Made by a program: the position numbers and the translations under genes. The notes beneath the pieces are model-generated. The model was given only the letters and a program-made list of their open reading frames with translations, was not told the origin of the DNA and ran no database searches. From Clostridia bacterium (lineage in GTDB: Bacteria > Bacillota_A > Clostridia > Lachnospirales > Lachnospiraceae), in NCBI GenBank assembly GCA_012515365.1, contig JAAYYM010000722.1:1-6425 (forward strand): a DNA stretch of 6,425 nucleotides. The letters run 5' to 3'. Of this stretch, positions 6,224-6,425 are shown piece by piece (the stretch's first letter is position 1; every line of letters starts with the position of its first letter).

Positions 6224-6317
6224 GCTTCCTAAAAACGTGTCATTGGTTACAATTTACAGTATCACAGCAAAATAAAATCAGTAAATCACTATTGATTACC
6301 CCTATGTGTTAGGATAG

Positions 6318-6345
6318 TTGTCGTAAGATAAAAACAATGTATAAT
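6318..6345 (+). promoter_or_regulatory. Promoter for the partial gene at the right edge
   Basis: TTGTCG (6318-6323) and a perfect TATAAT (6340-6345) are separated by 16 bases. Start of transcription would be near 6352, giving a leader of about 26 bases before the ATG at 6378. Seven-base arms TCGTAAG (6321-6327) and CTTACGA (6349-6355) flank the -10, one within the -35 region and one at the predicted start. Confidence 0.65.
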
Positions 6346-6377
6346 AGACTTACGAGAATAACCTAAGGAGAATGATT

Positions 6378-6425
6378 ATGTCTAATAATACTAATAAAAA
6401 CAGAAGTTATACCAATGAGTTTAAA
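6378..6425 (+). CDS. Start of a probable IS3-family transposase OrfA (truncated by window)
   Basis: Only 16 codons are visible. The residues after the Asn/Lys-rich start read NRSYTNEFK, which fits the opening of IS3-family OrfA proteins (Transposase_8), where a basic stretch, Tyr-Thr/Ser and Glu-Phe-Lys precede the helix-turn-helix. AAGGAG (6365-6370) lies 7 bases upstream of ATG 6378; the in-frame ATG at 6372 is only one base from it and is less likely. A promoter with perfect TATAAT precedes it. The identification rests on very few residues and could be wrong, but the gene start itself is convincing. Confidence 0.55.
   Translation, partial: MSNNTNKNRSYTNEFK

Larger units (their letters stand above)
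5050..6290 (-). mobile_element. IS30-family insertion sequence (boundaries approximate)
   Basis: The region contains a single, apparently complete IS30-type transposase gene and a roughly 150-base upstream region, which matches the usual 1.0-1.25 kb size of IS30-family elements. I could not fix the terminal inverted repeats by eye, so the limits given are estimates. The left end must lie between the terminator at 5011 and the transposase stop at 5074. The right end must lie between about 6150 and 6310. An 8-bp direct repeat, TCATTGGT, at 5050-5057 and 6240-6247 could be flanking DNA, but members of this family normally duplicate only 2-3 bp. Confidence 0.55.

Noticed and set aside
5027..6282. 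Possible imperfect terminal inverted repeats of the IS30 element (ACTGAT...GCTGT on both sides)
   Set aside because: The match needs gaps, is AT-rich, and no 2-3 bp target duplication flanks it, so the ends are not established.

Overview
The window is AT-rich bacterial DNA with strong purine-rich ribosome binding sites, sigma-A-type promoters and intrinsic terminators ending in T runs. The protein types also fit: a TepA-like ClpP-fold protease, a PAS/GGDEF/GAF/EAL regulator and an IS30-type transposase of the group common in low-GC Gram-positives. Together these point to a Firmicute, most likely a clostridial gut-type organism of the Lachnospiraceae kind. That placement is inference, since no marker gene settles it.

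Layout. Positions 1-944 (+) hold the 3' part of a polytopic membrane protein with an acidic cytoplasmic-type tail, possibly a glycosyltransferase-like protein. Positions 1028-1726 (+) encode a TepA-type ClpP-fold serine protease with an intact Ser/His/Asp triad, preceded by a probable promoter. A 10-bp inverted repeat and a TATAAT promoter then lead to tRNA-Thr(CGU) at 1821-1893, closed by an intrinsic terminator. Positions 2121-4856 (+) encode a 911-residue soluble cyclic-di-GMP protein with its own promoter and a perfect 12-bp stem terminator. It has a PAS-like domain, a degenerate GGDEF domain, a GAF-like domain, a second degenerate GGDEF domain and an EAL domain with its catalytic residues present. 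It is predicted to be a sensor-controlled c-di-GMP phosphodiesterase.

From about 5050 the DNA is mobile. An apparently intact IS30-family transposase lies on the minus strand (5074-6126). Its upstream region is rich in inverted repeats. At the right edge a plus-strand gene with its own promoter begins (6378 onward), and its first residues look like an IS3-family OrfA. The right part of the window therefore looks like a pile-up of insertion sequences downstream of the c-di-GMP gene's terminator.

The genes do not form one pathway. The protease, tRNA and c-di-GMP gene each appear to be separate transcription units in a chromosomal backbone, next to an insertion-sequence cluster. I see no CRISPR array, toxin-antitoxin pair, phage module or clearly new multi-gene system. 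The most interesting object is the regulator with two catalytically degenerate GGDEF-like domains joined to an intact EAL domain.
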